This document shows, piece by piece, positions 1 through 6,705 of a stretch of DNA of 16,690 nt. The notes beneath the pieces are model-generated. The model worked only from the letters and a program-made list of their open reading frames with translations. It was not told the origin of the DNA and did no database searches. The stretch is from Betaproteobacteria bacterium (GTDB lineage Bacteria; Pseudomonadota; Gammaproteobacteria; Burkholderiales; Eutrophovitaceae): contig QXZO01000105.1 of NCBI GenBank assembly GCA_009886305.1, positions 1-16,690 of the forward strand. The letters are read 5' to 3'. How positions within the stretch are numbered: position 1 is the stretch's first letter; every line of letters starts with the position of its first letter. The position numbers and the translations under genes were made by a program.

Positions 1-429
1 AAACAATCGTTTCTTCGGGACCTTAAAATCATTCGCATTTCGATAAAGGTAAGCCCCGGCTGCCATTACTTGCAGGACAAGCTTTTGCATAGAAATCTGA
101 GGGCACAAAGAATAATTGATTACAGCTACCGCGACGCCGCGATCCACAAAAGGTCTGGCTACGAATGCGTGCTGGCTTTTATCAAGAGACCGCCAATAAC
201 CCCCGTGAACAAACATAAGCATGGCACTTGGCACGCCAGAAGGTGTATAGACATCCATCGTTTCAAGCAAATCATCGCCATAAGGCACATCACGCTCACA
301 TTGATCTTTTAGCGATTGACAAATGCCTGATGAATCATTGGTCCATCGATCCACATAATCTTGAAAGTTGGGTATCGCAGCACGATTGTTATACAGCGAT
401 TCGAGATAAACCGTATCACCAAACATCAT
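1..429 (-). CDS. alpha/beta hydrolase, kynurenine-formamidase-like (partial, C-terminus off the left edge)
   Basis: Reading the minus strand from 429, a frame of 143 codons stays open to the window edge, so only the N-terminal part is visible. It begins with two consecutive ATG codons directly after an in-frame TAG (432-430), which limits the start to 429 or 426. Residues 75-79 read HGGYW, the oxyanion-hole motif of the kynurenine formamidase/esterase branch of alpha/beta hydrolases. The strand before it (SAMLMFV) and the following AVINYSLCP stretch also fit that fold. The nucleophile elbow GxSxG and the catalytic Asp and His would lie beyond base 1. Such enzymes hydrolyse amides or esters of small molecules in the cytoplasm; the substrate cannot be inferred. 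It is transcribed divergently from the sulfurtransferase. No strong Shine-Dalgarno is visible. Family confident, specific function not. Confidence 0.85.
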   Translation of the reverse strand, partial: MMFGDTVYLESLYNNRAAIPNFQDYVDRWTNDSSGICQSLKDQCERDVPYGDDLLETMDVYTPSGVPSAMLMFVHGGYWRSLDKSQHAFVARPFVDRGVAVAVINYSLCPQISMQKLVLQVMAAGAYLYRNANDFKVPKKRLF

Positions 430-610
430 CTAGTATTCCGTTCGAGGTTTTAGGTAGTTGAGACCGAAGTCCTCAAAATAAGAAGCGAACTCAGGTCTTA
501 TATAGCCATTTTTATGACCAGTCTGAATAGACTACACTAGCTATGAAGTGTACTCAATAATGAGTTATGAAATTTAAAAATAACCAATGAAAACAAAAAG
601 GAACCTAGTT
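430..610. promoter_or_regulatory. divergent intergenic region with three short inverted repeats
   Basis: This gap separates the leftward hydrolase from the rightward sulfurtransferase, so it should hold promoters for both. Three small dyads are visible: TTGAG/CTCAA at 458-462 and 472-476, AGTCT/AGACT at 520-524 and 529-533, and ACTCA/TGAGT at 552-556 and 561-565. The last two share a 5-4-5 layout. None has a GC-rich stem followed by a T run, so they do not look like terminators; operator half-sites are possible. No convincing -35/-10 pair could be assigned by eye. Confidence 0.3.
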
Positions 611-1480
611 ATGGCGAGTGAACTTTGGCCGAAACCACTAGTATCAACTGAATGGGTTTTAGAAAATTTGTCAAATCCAAAAGTACGGATAATAGATAGT
701 TCTACACATCTACTACCAAAGGCTGATTTCTCAATCTATGATGTGGTTCCCGCGATCGAGGAATATAAAAATGCCCATATACCGAAAGCTCAATTTCTCG
801 ACATAGAACATGAGTTATCCACGCCTCATCCGCAATGTCATTTCATGCTCCCAAACCCGGATGTGTTTGCCAAAACCATGTCCCGCCTAGGAATCAGTGA
901 CGACACTATGGTAATAGCCTACTCCACTACGAATCACTGGTGGGCAACTCGACTTTGGTGGACACTACAGGTATTTGGGCATAAAAATGTTGCCGTATTA
1001 GATGGCGGGTTTCAAAAGTGGCAAGCAGAAGATAAGCCAATTGAATCAGGCGAGGCCAAACCGACTGGCTCGGGTACATACTCATTACGCGACCCGAACC
1101 TCTCTTTAGTGGCCAATAAAGATTCCATACTGCAGCATCTAGAAGGAAATTCGGTATGCCTTATTAACGCTCTGAGAAGAGAGCAATACGAAGGCCAAGG
1201 GGGCGTTCATTACGGACGTAAAGGAAGAATAACTCAGAGTATTAACCTCCCGGCGCTTGAGCATGTAAATGCGGACAACACGTTTAAATCACTTGACGAA
1301 TTGAAAAAAATATTTTCAGATGTCTTGGTACAAAACGAAATCATCGCCTACTGCGGCGGTGGGATTGCGGCTACCAGCGTAGCTTTAGCGTTAGATATGC
1401 TGGGTCATAAAAATGTTAAGGTTTACGACGCATCTCTGACCGAATGGGCGGCAGATCATACGTTGCCAATGGACGTTTAA
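611..1480 (+). CDS. two-domain sulfurtransferase (thiosulfate / 3-mercaptopyruvate type)
   Basis: This 289-residue protein has tandem rhodanese domains. The N-terminal domain (about 10-140) carries typical rhodanese segments, such as HIPKA at 56-60 and LDGGFQKW at 130-137. Its active-site loop (around AYSTTNHWWATR) has no Cys and is the usual inactive structural domain. The C-terminal domain has the catalytic loop CGGGIA with Cys248. Known members move a sulfane sulfur from thiosulfate or 3-mercaptopyruvate to a thiol or cyanide through a Cys persulfide. The CGGG loop is closer to mercaptopyruvate sulfurtransferase (CGxG) than to rhodanese (CRKG), so the donor is uncertain. There is no signal peptide, so it is cytoplasmic. 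The ATG at 611 is chosen because AAGGA (598-602) lies 8 bases before it; an in-frame ATG at 587 has no Shine-Dalgarno. It precedes the epimerase gene by 31 bases, probably in one operon. Confidence 0.9.
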   Translation: MASELWPKPLVSTEWVLENLSNPKVRIIDSSTHLLPKADFSIYDVVPAIEEYKNAHIPKAQFLDIEHELSTPHPQCHFMLPNPDVFAKTMSRLGISDDTMVIAYSTTNHWWATRLWWTLQVFGHKNVAVLDGGFQKWQAEDKPIESGEAKPTGSGTYSLRDPNLSLVANKDSILQHLEGNSVCLINALRREQYEGQGGVHYGRKGRITQSINLPALEHVNADNTFKSLDELKKIFSDVLVQNEIIAYCGGGIAATSVALALDMLGHKNVKVYDASLTEWAADHTLPMDV

Positions 1481-1511
1481 ATAAAATACCATCTTGAAAA
1501 AGGACCTCAAC

Positions 1512-2480
1512 ATGATTGATTTTTTTCCAGTCGATAAAGCTGACTTTCCTGAACCTGTAATTGTTACGGGAGCTGGTGGCTGCATAGGGAGTTGGGTCCT
1601 GCACCTCCTGCAACGTTCAGGTGTTAACGTTGTTGCACTTGACCTGAAAAAAGATACCCGTAGACCGAGTTTACTTATGAACGATGAAGAATTGGCCTCC
1701 GTCATTTGGTTGGATGGTGACATCGCTAACCCTCAAACTATTAAAAATGCTGTCGAAACACACAAGGCAGGTGCCATCATTCATCTAGCCGCTCTTCAAG
1801 TCCCTTTTTGCAAGGCCAACCCAATACTAGGAGCACAGGTCAATGTTGTAGGTACGACAAATGTTTTAGAAGCTGCGCGGGAGAATGGTATTAAACGCCT
1901 TGCATATGCTAGCTCGATTGCTGCACACGGAGTATTTGATCCTGAAACGGTTTCCACCCTTTACGGTGCGTACAAGTTTTGCAATGAGGAAACAGCAAAG
2001 GTGTATATGCAAGATTGGGAGGTTCCAAGCACGTGTCTCAGGCCCGGAGTCGTCTACGGCGTAGGTAGAGATCAAGGCATGACTTCCAAGACAACCGTAG
2101 CAATTCTTGCCGCCGCCATGAAACAGTCCTATACCATCCCGTTTAATGGACCTGTTTCTTGGTTACATGCCGGCGAAGTTGCCAGCGCATTCATTCAGTC
2201 CGTCTCAAAGCCCAGAGACGAGGCTCGCATTTTTGACATTAATGGGGTAATCGCGACCGTCGAGGAATCCATTGAAAAAATAGAGGCTATAGCTCCAGAC
2301 TCAAAAATACGCGCGGAGGGCTCCGCGCTCCCTTTCCCTACAAACTTAACAGATCAACCACTCCGAGATTATCTGGGTGATTACGGGTCGGTCGATCTCA
2401 CTCAAGGGATTACGCATACGTATGAGAATTTTTGTCGACTGATCACCCTAGGAAAAATAGGCAACGAGTCGTTCACTTAA
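1512..2480 (+). CDS. NAD-dependent epimerase/dehydratase (extended SDR)
   Basis: This 322-residue extended SDR has the Rossmann motif TGAGGCIG at 19-26. Asp44 at the end of beta-2 suggests NAD(H) rather than NADP(H). The HLAAL segment is at 91-95, catalytic Ser134/Ser135 lie in YASS, and the YxxxK pair is Tyr151/Lys155. The C-terminal part, including the WLHAGEVA segment, resembles sugar-nucleotide epimerases and uronate or erythronate dehydrogenases. The exact substrate is not readable. It is soluble and cytoplasmic. The ATG at 1512 is chosen because AAGGA (1500-1504) precedes it by 7 bases; a TTG at 1494 would overlap that site. It probably shares the sulfurtransferase transcript. Its stop codon ends one base before the oppositely oriented soxZ stop. 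Confidence 0.88.
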   Translation: MIDFFPVDKADFPEPVIVTGAGGCIGSWVLHLLQRSGVNVVALDLKKDTRRPSLLMNDEELASVIWLDGDIANPQTIKNAVETHKAGAIIHLAALQVPFCKANPILGAQVNVVGTTNVLEAARENGIKRLAYASSIAAHGVFDPETVSTLYGAYKFCNEETAKVYMQDWEVPSTCLRPGVVYGVGRDQGMTSKTTVAILAAAMKQSYTIPFNGPVSWLHAGEVASAFIQSVSKPRDEARIFDINGVIATVEESIEKIEAIAPDSKIRAEGSALPFPTNLTDQPLRDYLGDYGSVDLTQGITHTYENFCRLITLGKIGNESFT

Positions 2481-2481
2481 A

Positions 2482-2811
2482 TCAGCCAGCTGGTACACCG
2501 GTGATGATCGCTGTTTTTTGATTAGACTCACCATGATTATCAATCCAACTAACCTCGACCGAATCACCTGGAGTACCGCCTCGAAAATAACAGAATAGAG
2601 ATGGGTTTTTAGAAATGCCTCCGCCCCACTCTGCCGATAAAACCTGATTTTCTCCGTGGTGCACCTCAACATTTGTAATAAAGTGGGCGGGTACGAGCGT
2701 ACCGTCTTTCTTTTTTCGAAATCCGGTTTCCATGTCATGACGAATCAATACTCTCACGGTGGTTATACCGCCGTCATCACATACTGCTGAAATTCTCATG
2801 GGACGCGCCAT
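2482..2811 (-). CDS. soxZ: SoxZ, sulfur-carrier complex subunit
   Basis: This 109-residue protein matches SoxZ over its whole length. It has MARPMRI at the N-terminus, HDMETGFRKK at 25-34, PAHFI at 41-45, the SKNP segment at 67-70 and a C-terminal beta strand with SWIDN. SoxZ has no signal peptide of its own; it is exported with Tat-targeted SoxY. Together they form the periplasmic SoxYZ carrier that holds sulfur intermediates on the SoxY C-terminal Cys. The start has a good Shine-Dalgarno (AAGGA about 6 bases upstream). It lies 27 bases after soxY in the same operon. No soxAX, soxB or soxCD is in the window, so this may be an orphan SoxYZ serving another enzyme. Confidence 0.95.
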   Translation of the reverse strand: MARPMRISAVCDDGGITTVRVLIRHDMETGFRKKKDGTLVPAHFITNVEVHHGENQVLSAEWGGGISKNPSLFCYFRGGTPGDSVEVSWIDNHGESNQKTAIITGVPAG

Positions 2812-2838
2812 GGTTATCCTTTACAACTAAACAACAAT

Positions 2839-3318
2839 TTATCCACCACATCCACCGCGGGTTACCTTAATCAATGTTTCAGCACTGATAAAACCATCGC
2901 CTGTTTTCACTAATGCTATAACTGAAGCGGTTTCACGCATCTTAATGCGCGTACGAATAAAAGGTACCGCTTGAGAAGATAATTCGTAATACGCCGCTAA
3001 CGGCCTCGGATTTTTTTCACATAGCAGCGCGAATGCATGCACTCGAGTACCCTCGTCTACCTTAACTCCAACAGGAACTACGGCTCCATTTTCCGCAATC
3101 GGCGGCGCTATGAACTGAATAAGACCGTTCGTATCTTTAGTTACTGGTTGGTCCGTTAACCCTCTAATTGCTGCAGACAAATTATCTGCCTCGAACGCCT
3201 GATTATTCCATTCCCACTGCTTCCCATTCGCCAATCTAATAAAACCGACATCAGATAGCCCAAGCAACACGCTCAGCAAACCTGCATTACGTAAAAATAT
3301 TCTTTTTGAACTATCCAT
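2839..3318 (-). CDS. soxY: SoxY, sulfur-carrying subunit
   Basis: This 159-residue protein ends in the SoxY swinging arm GGCGG; Cys157 is the covalent sulfur attachment site. The APPIAENGAVVPV stretch (71-83) and the IRTRIKM strand (121-127) are characteristic of SoxY. Its N-terminus (SSKRIFLRNAG then hydrophobic residues 13-22) resembles a Tat leader, but has Lys-Arg in place of twin Arg and no clear AxA cleavage site. The ATG at 3318 is chosen because GGTGG lies about 6 bases upstream and the leader starts there. Extending the frame to 3444 would add 42 residues unlike any leader. It precedes soxZ by 27 bases. The operon appears to run SDR, GNAT, soxY, soxZ, although the 133-base gap before soxY could hold its own promoter. 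Confidence 0.93.
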   Translation of the reverse strand: MDSSKRIFLRNAGLLSVLLGLSDVGFIRLANGKQWEWNNQAFEADNLSAAIRGLTDQPVTKDTNGLIQFIAPPIAENGAVVPVGVKVDEGTRVHAFALLCEKNPRPLAAYYELSSQAVPFIRTRIKMRETASVIALVKTGDGFISAETLIKVTRGGCGG

Positions 3319-3451
3319 TGTTAACCACCGTAAAACTAAAAGGCATCTCTGTAAAGTAGATTGAATCACAAAGCCACTGTTTTCTACAAGAATTGTGACA
3401 ACCTCGATTACAAAAGGTTTTAAACATGAAAACGAGAAAAACACCGGACAC
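3319..3451. promoter_or_regulatory. 133-base gap between the GNAT gene and soxY
   Basis: This gap is larger than the others in the leftward unit. It may hold a soxYZ promoter or the end of the upstream transcript. On the minus strand there is a TTGTCA hexamer that resembles a -35 box, but no good -10 follows at 16-18 bases. No hairpin with a T run was seen. I cannot assign a defined element here. Confidence 0.2.
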
Positions 3452-3952
3452 TCAATCCGCTGAGGCAGAAAACCCCTCCTCGTAGTCCATCAAGTCTAAA
3501 CGCAATGAAATATTACCGCGATCGTAAGCATCACTCGTTAATGGAATTTCAACAAATCCTACTGACTTATATAGTCCGATCGCTGGTTCTAATATCGTGT
3601 TGGACATAATCTCCAGCCGAGCCGCTCCAAGCCGCTTCGCGATCATTAACGTTTGATGCAACATTGCCTTGCCCAGTCCAATTCCTTGATAGGTGGAAGT
3701 GACCGCCATCTTAGAGATTTCAAATGTCGTCTTATTGTGTTTTAAAAGTCCACAACAACCAACGATGTCTTCACCTATTTTTGCAAGAACAATGGCCCCA
3801 CCAGATTCAATAAAATTTTTCTGTGGATCCGAGAGCATCTTCAAATCTATACCCTCCGGTTCAAAAAACTCCTCAATCCACTCCAAATTAAGCTCTTTAA
3901 AAGCCTCAGCATACTCTGGGGAAAAATCTATTAATTCATATTTTTTTTGCAT
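3452..3952 (-). CDS. GNAT-family N-acetyltransferase
   Basis: This 166-residue protein has the single-domain GNAT layout. Motif A is centred on MAVTSTYQGIGLGKAML (82-98), where Q89-G-I-G-L-G94 is the acetyl-CoA pyrophosphate loop. It is preceded by the beta-4 strand (VGCCGLLK) and followed by the motif B region (PAIGLYKSVGF, 123-133). The family transfers acetyl from acetyl-CoA to amines on small molecules or proteins. The substrate cannot be read from the sequence. It starts 18 bases after the upstream SDR stop on the same strand, with no clear Shine-Dalgarno, which suggests translational coupling. The link to sulfur transfer or SDR chemistry is unknown. Confidence 0.87.
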   Translation of the reverse strand: MQKKYELIDFSPEYAEAFKELNLEWIEEFFEPEGIDLKMLSDPQKNFIESGGAIVLAKIGEDIVGCCGLLKHNKTTFEISKMAVTSTYQGIGLGKAMLHQTLMIAKRLGAARLEIMSNTILEPAIGLYKSVGFVEIPLTSDAYDRGNISLRLDLMDYEEGFSASAD

Positions 3953-3970
3953 AACAAATTATCTCATCTG

Positions 3971-4747
3971 CTACATTAGTCCTTGTAAGTCACCATCTAC
4001 ATTCAAGGCTTGGCCAGAAATAGTCCTCCCTAAAGGAGAGGCTACGAATGCAACCAGGTCAGCTAACTGACTTGGATCAATCAATTCTTTTATAGATGCC
4101 AACGATAACCATGTTTTGGTAAAGTCTTCTGAGGTTTGTCCCTTGGCATTTGCCTTTTCTCGAATAACCGCCTGAATCCTCGGCCCATCAACTGGACCAG
4201 GTAATATTGCGTTACATCGAATTCCGAAGTCGCCTAATTCCATCGACAATGTCTTCGTAAAACCGACAACACCCCACTTTGCTGCAGAATACGGGGCTCG
4301 GTTGGGAAACCCAAATCTTCCTGCGGCCGAAGACAAATTTATGATGGACGCGTTATTTGATTGTTTAAGATGCCCAACAGCTAATCGGGCACAATTGAAC
4401 TGACCAGTGAGACAAACCTCGATACAACGATCCCAGTCCTTGGGGTCAATTTCGTGAAACGCCCCAGTTGGGCCGGCGATACCCGCATTATTCACAAGGC
4501 AGTCCAGCCCACCTAAACTAGTGACCGCCTCATTGAACATAGACGCAACCGAATGTCTATCAGCAACATCACAAACCCCTATCTTCAACAATGGATGTTT
4601 TTCTTTAACTGCCTCTAAAGCATCTCTGTCGATATCACAAATATATATCGATGCGCCTTCAGCCAAAAATCTCTCTACAATTTTCAGTCCTATACCGCTA
4701 GCACCAGCCGTGACGATTATTCTAGACCCTGTAAGCTGTAAATCCAC
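3971..4747 (-). CDS. classical SDR oxidoreductase, probably NAD-dependent
   Basis: This 258-residue classical SDR has TAGASGIG at 13-20, Asp38 after beta-2 (favouring NAD), NNAG at 86-89, and Ser140, Tyr153 and Lys157 of the catalytic triad. The tetrad Asn position reads Cys112 (EVCLTG where most have VNLxG). The family oxidises secondary alcohols or reduces carbonyls. Its substrate is not evident; sugar acids or hydroxy acids are plausible given the neighbours. The start is GTG at 4747. It is supported by the strong Shine-Dalgarno GGGGAGA (4759-4753) with a 6-base spacer. An ATG two bases upstream is in another frame and soon stops. It is the first gene of the leftward unit and divergent from the membrane protein gene. 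Confidence 0.9.
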   Translation of the reverse strand: MDLQLTGSRIIVTAGASGIGLKIVERFLAEGASIYICDIDRDALEAVKEKHPLLKIGVCDVADRHSVASMFNEAVTSLGGLDCLVNNAGIAGPTGAFHEIDPKDWDRCIEVCLTGQFNCARLAVGHLKQSNNASIINLSSAAGRFGFPNRAPYSAAKWGVVGFTKTLSMELGDFGIRCNAILPGPVDGPRIQAVIREKANAKGQTSEDFTKTWLSLASIKELIDPSQLADLVAFVASPLGRTISGQALNVDGDLQGLM

Positions 4748-4752
4748 ATCTG

Positions 4753-4759
4753 TCTCCCC
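4753..4759 (-). promoter_or_regulatory. strong Shine-Dalgarno that fixes a GTG start
   Basis: GGGGAGA on the minus strand, 6 bases before the GTG at 4747. It decides the start of the SDR gene, because the only nearby ATG (4749) is out of frame. Confidence 0.75.
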
Positions 4760-4843
4760 GGTGATCCCATATTGATCGTGATTACGCTTTTTTGTGAAGT
4801 GTATCCGATTTTCGTTGCCGAGTTTCTACCCCAATAGGTTCAC

Positions 4844-4870
4844 ATTCATGTCAACATATAGATCATGAAT
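4844..4870. promoter_or_regulatory. inverted repeat in a divergent promoter region (possible operator)
   Basis: ATTCATG (4844-4850) and its exact reverse complement CATGAAT (4864-4870) flank a 13-base AT-rich spacer. The arm centres are 20 bases apart, about two helical turns, as expected for a dimeric regulator. The element lies between the divergent SDR (start 4747) and membrane protein (start 4890) genes. No regulator gene is present to pair with it. It could be chance in AT-rich DNA. Confidence 0.35.
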
Positions 4871-4889
4871 ATAGGAAATCGAAGCCACA

Positions 4890-5453
4890 ATGACTCAAAT
4901 TCAAATTAAAATTATTACCTTATTTGTTGTTGGCCTTCTTCTGGGCCCAAGCTATCACTTTTACTGCTCATCATTCAGCGGACAGCTCTTCAGCACTAAC
5001 ACGTTAAGCAAAATTAGTGATCGATGGGTGCTCGATGACGGATCAATATTTCGGATTAGTTCTGGCAAGAGCTATCAACCAATAGAACTACCTTTAACAC
5101 CAACCGAAAATGATCTATTGATTAAAATGACCTGCACATCGAAGTCTTGTGAGCAACTGAACAAGGCGACATTGTCCCTATCCAGCGGGTCAAATGTGGT
5201 GTTCCATGAGACTTTAGCCTTTGGCTCAATTGTACCTTTTGGTACATTTACGACCGAACCTATTTCTATAGTCTACCCAGAAAAATACATGATTTTAGTC
5301 GAACCAAAACTAGAAACCTACAGCGCACCGTCGATCAAGCTTGGGGTGAAAAAAAACATAGTTTCACCTAGCTTAATTTTACTCTCGATCGGCTATGGAT
5401 TCTGTCTGCTACCATTTCTGTTTTTATTAAAAATATTTCGCACGAGACATTGA
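4890..5453 (+). CDS. unrecognised membrane protein with two TM segments
   Basis: I do not recognise this 187-residue protein. It has an N-terminal hydrophobic segment (about 8-25) and a C-terminal one (about 160-181) ending in KIFRTRH. Lys7 and the basic tail suggest both ends are cytoplasmic, leaving a presumed periplasmic domain at roughly 28-158. That domain is rich in Ser, Thr and hydrophobic alternation, consistent with a beta-sandwich. It contains Cys82 and Cys87 (CTSKSC), which could form a disulfide; Cys26 sits at the end of TM1. Codon use looks like that of its neighbours. A weak AGGA precedes the ATG at about 13 bases. It lies 60 bases before the enolase-family gene on the same strand, so they may be co-transcribed. 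Function unknown. Confidence 0.7.
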   Translation: MTQIQIKIITLFVVGLLLGPSYHFYCSSFSGQLFSTNTLSKISDRWVLDDGSIFRISSGKSYQPIELPLTPTENDLLIKMTCTSKSCEQLNKATLSLSSGSNVVFHETLAFGSIVPFGTFTTEPISIVYPEKYMILVEPKLETYSAPSIKLGVKKNIVSPSLILLSIGYGFCLLPFLFLLKIFRTRH

Positions 5454-5513
5454 GATGGTGAACGTATTAATATTGCAAACAAAATGTGGTCCCTCCCGAA
5501 AAACACAAAAAAT

Positions 5514-6647
5514 ATGAAAATTACTAAGCTAAAAGTCTACATTCTTCAAGCTCCGGATACTGAAAGGCCCCACTGGGTTAGTCATTTTATCGTTCCGAGA
5601 GCAAATGAAATTCTCGTAAAACTCCAGACTGATGCTGGCATCGAGGGGTTTGGAATCGCCACAAGCTACACGCCCATTGAAGCAGCTATACATTGTTTTA
5701 AAACTGGCATCAGCGAGCAAATAGTTGGCGCTGACCCTTTAGCTACTGAGAAAATATTCAAAACCTTATTTGACTTAACGCACTCTCGATCGGCGCACGA
5801 AAAAGGATGGGGGAAAGAGGCAATAATGCGTATTGCTGCGGCAGTAGATATTGCTTGTTGGGACATAATCGGGAAAACGGCAAACCTTCCCCTTTATAAA
5901 GTTTTCGGTGGATTTCGGGACGTCATACCATGCTACGTAACCTGTGCCTACTATCGGGATGGTAAAGACTTGAGCGAATTAAGAGATGAAATACATATGC
6001 TCAAAGATCAAGGTCATCAAGGGTTCAAGGGTAAGGTTGGCGGAGCATCACTATCGGATGATATTGAACGCATGTCCGTTATTCGTGAAATCATTGGTGA
6101 TGACTGTGACCTCATGGTTGACGTTAACAGAGGCTGGGATTTACCTACCGCAATTGAAGGTGCGAGACTGCTAGAGCCACTAGGTCCTCGATGGCTAGAG
6201 GAGCCGGTACGATGGGCCGACGATCGACGAGAACTCAAGTTGCTGTCTCAAAAAACGTCGATACCACTTTCAGCGGGTGAAAGTGAATTAACGAGTTGGG
6301 GTTGTAGATCACTTATCGATGAACAATCTATAGATATTTTACAATTCGACTGTACGATGACAGGTGGTTTTACTGAAGGAAGAAAACTTTCAGCGCTTTG
6401 TGAACTGAACCATGTGCAAGTGGCACCGCACCATGACTGCTTCATTCATGCGCACATTGTTGCTGGTAGCCCTGCTGGCTGTATCGTCGAGTCATTCACA
6501 GACCCGGAACGAGATCCACTTCAAGCCGAACTGTATGAAAATCCTCCCGCTATCAAAAATGGATTACTCACATTAAACAAAGAACCCGGGCTGGGCCTTC
6601 GCTTGTCGGAACAAGCAATATCTAAGTTTGGGACTCAAATCATATGA
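5514..6647 (+). CDS. mandelate racemase/acid-sugar dehydratase-type enolase superfamily enzyme
   Basis: This 377-residue protein shows the two-domain enolase-superfamily layout. The capping domain starts MKITKLKVYIL. The barrel has the KxK motif (Lys172, Lys174), metal ligands Asp203 (VDVN), Glu229/230 (EEP) and Glu256 (AGESE), and the His-Asp dyad Asp279 and His306/307 (APHHD). A KxK base on one face and a His-Asp dyad on the other mark the mandelate racemase subgroup. Known members dehydrate acid sugars or epimerise 2-hydroxy acids by abstracting the alpha proton. The substrate cannot be deduced. The ATG at 5514 is preferred to 5484 because the family fold begins at MKIT; neither has a clear Shine-Dalgarno. 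It faces the right-hand operon, with 58 bases between the two stops. Confidence 0.9.
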   Translation: MKITKLKVYILQAPDTERPHWVSHFIVPRANEILVKLQTDAGIEGFGIATSYTPIEAAIHCFKTGISEQIVGADPLATEKIFKTLFDLTHSRSAHEKGWGKEAIMRIAAAVDIACWDIIGKTANLPLYKVFGGFRDVIPCYVTCAYYRDGKDLSELRDEIHMLKDQGHQGFKGKVGGASLSDDIERMSVIREIIGDDCDLMVDVNRGWDLPTAIEGARLLEPLGPRWLEEPVRWADDRRELKLLSQKTSIPLSAGESELTSWGCRSLIDEQSIDILQFDCTMTGGFTEGRKLSALCELNHVQVAPHHDCFIHAHIVAGSPAGCIVESFTDPERDPLQAELYENPPAIKNGLLTLNKEPGLGLRLSEQAISKFGTQII

Positions 6648-6705
6648 CGTACAAAAAAGTAGATTCGTGACTTTTAAAGTACGGTCATTAAAATTTTAAG
6701 CGGAT

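Noticed and set aside
70..461. Two small rightward reading frames at the left end
   Set aside because: They overlap antisense to a frame with the HGGYW hydrolase motif, have no family features and end where the real gene begins; they are shadows.
587..610. Eight extra N-terminal codons for the sulfurtransferase from an ATG at 587
   Set aside because: No Shine-Dalgarno precedes 587, whereas AAGGA sits 8 bases before the ATG at 611; the extra residues would contain that ribosome site.
3319..3444. N-terminal extension of SoxY up to 3444
   Set aside because: It would place 42 unrelated residues before the Tat-like leader. The ATG at 3318 has its own ribosome site and gives a normal SoxY length.
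5231..5246. Perfect hairpin TGTACC-TTTT-GGTACA inside the membrane protein gene
   Set aside because: It lies within an intact reading frame, has a short stem and no neighbouring signal; probably chance.
6648..6683. AT-rich imperfect hairpin between the two convergent stops (CGTAC/GTACG and AAAAGT/ACTTTT arms), a possible bidirectional terminator
   Set aside because: The stem is AT-rich, has an internal mismatch and is followed by no T run on either strand, so I did not call it a terminator.
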